From the NCBI RefSeq assembly GCF_026627445.1, contig NZ_JAPNLJ010000011.1, positions 150,626-214,625 of the forward strand: a stretch of 64,000 bases of DNA, given 5' to 3'. Under the pieces are notes generated by a model. That model was not told the DNA's origin. It searched no databases and worked only from the letters and a program-made list of their open reading frames with translations. The DNA comes from Streptomyces sp. H27-H1 (lineage in GTDB: Bacteria; Actinomycetota; Actinomycetes; Streptomycetales; Streptomycetaceae). Shown in pieces: positions 61,937-64,000 of this stretch. Both the position numbers and the translations under genes were made by a program. Positions within the stretch are counted from its first letter, which is position 1. Every line of letters begins with the position of its first letter.

Positions 61937-63646
61937 ATGCCCGAACGCACGGACCGCACGGACCACCGCCCCCAGGGCGGCATCCCGGACGGCCTCCTGG
62001 TGGGCCTGCTGGCCTTCCTCCTCGGCGTGGCCGTCCTCACCTGGACGGCCACCGGCCTGGCCGCCCTCTTCACCAAGGGCGCCTGGCCGGGCACGGTCAC
62101 CTTCACCCGCACCCCGACGGCGGTCCGCTCGCTGATAGCTCAACCCCACAACATCCCGGCAGCCTGGCCAGACACGCCCCCGGAATCCCTCTCGAACTGG
62201 GGCCTGGTCTGGGGCCTGTTCATCAGCCAGCTCCTGGTCCTCCTGGTCCTGACCATCTTCACCCTGGGCATCATCGCCCGCACAAAATCCCGCCGCCGCC
62301 ACCCGGCCCCACCGTCACCCGAACCAACTCCGGTTGCGTCGTCCCCGCTGGCAACTCCAGCCTCACTGGCAACTCCAGCCCCGCCGGCGTTTGAGGCGCG
62401 GGGGCCCGGGGGCTGGCCCCCGGCAACGGCGCCGCACCCACCCACGAGGCCGTCGCCCCTCTCAGCCCCGCCGGCGTTTGAGGCGCAGGGGCCCGGGGGC
62501 TGGCCCCCGGCAAAGGCGCCGCACCCACCCACGGTCCCCACCCCCACCAAGCCCCACCCGGCCTTCCCCCCGGCGCAGCCGCTCTCAGCCCCGCCGGCGT
62601 TTGAGGCACAGACCACCCCCCAAGCCAACCGCACCGCCCCATCCCCCACAGACGAGGCATACCGCTACGGCTTCGGCTACGCCCCCAGCGCGCCGCCCCC
62701 CAACCCCGCACAACCCCACCGCCTCACATACGCCCCACCCGCGGCCCGCACCACCGCCGCCGCCGAGGCCATCGCCGCCGCCCCCGGCGCAGTGCTCGTG
62801 ATCACGTCCTCCCCCACCCTCTGGTCGGACACGAAGGACGCCCGCTCCAAATTGGGCCCCGTCCTCCTCTACGACCCTTCCCACCTCTGCGAGACCCCGG
62901 CCCGCATCCACTGGAGCCCCACAGAAGGCTGCGCGGACCGCGCCACCGCCACCGCCCGCGCCGTCGCGCTGCTGGCCCCGGTCCGCCCCCAGGCCCGTAT
63001 GGACTCCGCCCTCGCGGACACCGCGGAAACGCTCCTGCGCAGCTGGCTCCAGGCCGCCGCCCTGGACAACCGCCCCTTCAAGCAGCTCCACCGCTGGGCC
63101 CAGGGCACCAACGCCCAGGAGCCGGTCCGCATCCTGCGTACCCACCCCCAGGCGGCGACAGCCGCCCCCGGCGCGGCCGGCGAGCTCGAGAGCGCCCTCA
63201 CCGCTCACCCGGAGCGCCGCGAACTCGCCCAGCACCTCACGGCCCGCGCCCTGACGGCCCTCTCCTCGATCCACATCCGGGAATCCTGCACCCCGAACCG
63301 AAACGACTCCCTCGCCCTGGCATCGTTCGTCTCCGAAGGGGGCACCCTCTACGTGGTGGGCGAACCGCTGGAAGACCCCCGTGCCCACCCGGGTGCGATG
63401 CCGCTGCTGACCGCACTCGCCTCAAGCGTGGTCGAGCACGGCCGCCGCATGGCCGCACGGTCATCCGACGGTCGGCTCGACCCACCACTGAGCCTGGTCT
63501 TCGAGGACGTCGCCGCCGTGGCCCCGATCCCCCAACTCCCGCAGCTGCTCCAGGACACGACGCTCCCGCTCGTCGCCCTGTGCCGCAGCCGTGAACAGGC
63601 CCGCTCCCGCTGGCCGGAGGCGGACCTGCCCGTCGCCGCCCGCTAA
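61937..63646 (+). CDS. Coupling-protein-like membrane protein (degenerate VirD4/TraD)
   Basis: The 569-residue protein has two membrane helices (about residues 20-43 and 92-113), a Pro-rich linker (120-250) and a C-terminal soluble domain (about 275-565) resembling a TraD/VirD4 core (VLVITSSPTLWSDTKDARSK, LGPVLLYDPSHLCE, PLSLVFEDVAAVAPIPQLPQ). No Walker A motif GxxGxGK is visible, so it is probably not an ATPase. The linker holds two full copies and one partial copy of the chromosomal repeat, read in frame as [20 protein letters not shown]. It starts one base after the ATPase gene. Tentative S. coelicolor name: cmdA. Confidence 0.8.
   Translation: MPERTDRTDHRPQGGIPDGLLVGLLAFLLGVAVLTWTATGLAALFTKGAWPGTVTFTRTPTAVRSLIAQPHNIPAAWPDTPPESLSNWGLVWGLFISQLLVLLVLTIFTLGIIARTKSRRRHPAPPSPEPTPVASSPLATPASLATPAPPAFEARGPGGWPPATAPHPPTRPSPLSAPPAFEAQGPGGWPPAKAPHPPTVPTPTKPHPAFPPAQPLSAPPAFEAQTTPQANRTAPSPTDEAYRYGFGYAPSAPPPNPAQPHRLTYAPPAARTTAAAEAIAAAPGAVLVITSSPTLWSDTKDARSKLGPVLLYDPSHLCETPARIHWSPTEGCADRATATARAVALLAPVRPQARMDSALADTAETLLRSWLQAAALDNRPFKQLHRWAQGTNAQEPVRILRTHPQAATAAPGAAGELESALTAHPERRELAQHLTARALTALSSIHIRESCTPNRNDSLALASFVSEGGTLYVVGEPLEDPRAHPGAMPLLTALASSVVEHGRRMAARSSDGRLDPPLSLVFEDVAAVAPIPQLPQLLQDTTLPLVALCRSREQARSRWPEADLPVAAR
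62387..62610. repeat. Three repeat copies inside the coupling-protein gene
   Basis: Copies begin at 62387, 62463 and 62585. The first two are full and share CCCCGCCGGCGTTTGAGGCG, then GGGGCCCGGGGGCTGGCCCC. They lie 76 bp apart. The third is truncated after TTTGAGGCAC. All three are read in the same frame, since 76 bp plus flanks are corrected by the intervening sequence. The unit is that of the intergenic copies at 38052 and 41596. Confidence 0.85.
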
Positions 63647-63878
63647 ACCGGCCGCGGGAACACGTACTCCAGTTCCTTCGCGGACGGATCGGTCGGCATC
63701 GGCACGACCTGCCCGCTCGGCTCGAACCCGAAGCGCCGGTAGAACGCGCCGGCCCGCGCATTGGCCTCGTGCACGAAGAGCCGTACGCGCCCCAGCGCCG
63801 GCTCCTCCAACGCCCAGGCCCATTCCAGCGCGGCCGCGAACAGCGACTCGGTCACCCCGGTGCCCCGCTGCCCCAGGG
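63643..63878 (-). pseudogene. GNAT acetyltransferase cut by an insertion sequence
   Basis: The minus strand encodes the C-terminal part of a GNAT enzyme: ALGQRGTGVTESLFAAALEW (with the acetyl-CoA loop QRGTGV) then VRLFVHEANARAGAFYRRFG and a PRPV end. Upstream of ALGQRGTG the similarity stops at about 63877, where an insertion-sequence end begins. The gene therefore lacks its N-terminal half here and is inactive unless a fusion is made. It is convergent with the T4SS-like cluster. Confidence 0.78.
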
Positions 63879-64000
63879 CTGTTGCAAAGTCGGATTGATC
63901 TTGTAGACGCGCTGGTGTGGCCGTGTGACGGTGTCCGGCGGAGGCGCTACGAACGCAACGAAGCTCCCGTTGATGCGGGTGACCTTGCCAAGTCGCCTGT
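63852..64000 (-). CDS. Transposase, C-terminal fragment (runs off the window)
   Basis: The minus strand reads LGKVTRINGSFVAFVAPPPD, then TVTRPHQRVYKINPTLQQPW and GSGAPG before the TGA at 63852. The first part is beyond the window end. The INPTLQQP end resembles transposase C-termini, and the last dozen residues are read through the IS end into the host gene. The IS family cannot be given from this fragment. Confidence 0.6.
   Translation of the reverse strand, partial: RRLGKVTRINGSFVAFVAPPPDTVTRPHQRVYKINPTLQQPWGSGAPG
63876..64000 (-). mobile_element. Insertion sequence end inside the GNAT gene
   Basis: The segment begins with GGGCTGTTGCAAAGTCGG at about 63876, which looks like a terminal inverted repeat (the TGTTGCAAAG core is common at IS ends), directly at the break in the GNAT gene. 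The other end and the target duplication are outside the window, so size and family are unknown. Confidence 0.65.

Overview
The window reads as chromosomal DNA of a Streptomyces. It has very high GC content, GTG and TTG starts, leaderless genes, mycothiol and Pho genes, WhiG/RsiG-type developmental regulation and a cmd-like membrane cluster. From memory, gene order follows the S. coelicolor block from phoR/phoU (about SCO4229) down to the cmd genes (about SCO4126); no search was run. No rRNA, tRNA or CRISPR array was seen.

Region 1 (1-17 kb): the 5' end of phoR and phoU diverge over a PHO box. Then come a Cys-rich mini-protein, gpmA, an MFS carrier, mshA with a YbjN protein, a methyltransferase, a secreted NlpC/P60 hydrolase, an RsbU-type phosphatase, and a DUF2516 / HbhA-like / XRE trio. 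This set resembles the mycobacterial Rv0474-Rv0491 neighbourhood. A PrmC-like methyltransferase, an Eis-type acetyltransferase, the WhiG anti-sigma factor rsiG, dtd and ygfZ follow.

Region 2 (17-28.5 kb): the Fur-family regulator nur, a ferric nitrobindin-like protein, three coupled membrane-anchored proteins, DUF3099, and a sulfur block (DUF1416, a CysA-type sulfurtransferase behind a Cys leader peptide, DUF2993, a membrane protein, a ThiS/MoaD protein). glnR follows behind an unusual leader, then a LacI-type regulator.

Region 3 (28.5-48.5 kb): an HtrA-like protease with a two-component pair, a phospholipase C, a TetR/hydrolase pair, a 5'-nucleotidase and mshD. Then comes a phosphate and polyphosphate core: ppk overlapping a CHAD gene, pstSCAB with a textbook PHO box, and a Pit carrier with its DUF47 partner. 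csoR with its own operator closes the region.

Region 4 (48.5-64 kb): small and envelope proteins (lipoprotein, PAP2, SLT-NlpC/P60 hydrolase, thioesterase, LysE, pentapeptide-repeat protein), a decayed collagen-like gene, and a six-gene type IV secretion-like cluster. The last gene of that cluster carries copies of a dispersed intergenic repeat in frame. The window ends in an acetyltransferase gene cut by an insertion sequence.

Phosphate signalling, Pi uptake, polyphosphate storage, nitrogen control (glnR), metal sensing (nur, csoR) and mycothiol synthesis (mshA, mshD) therefore lie close together. The most system-like feature is the T4SS-like cluster at 56.4-63.6 kb; the most promising regulatory features are the leader ORFs upstream of the sulfurtransferase gene and of glnR.
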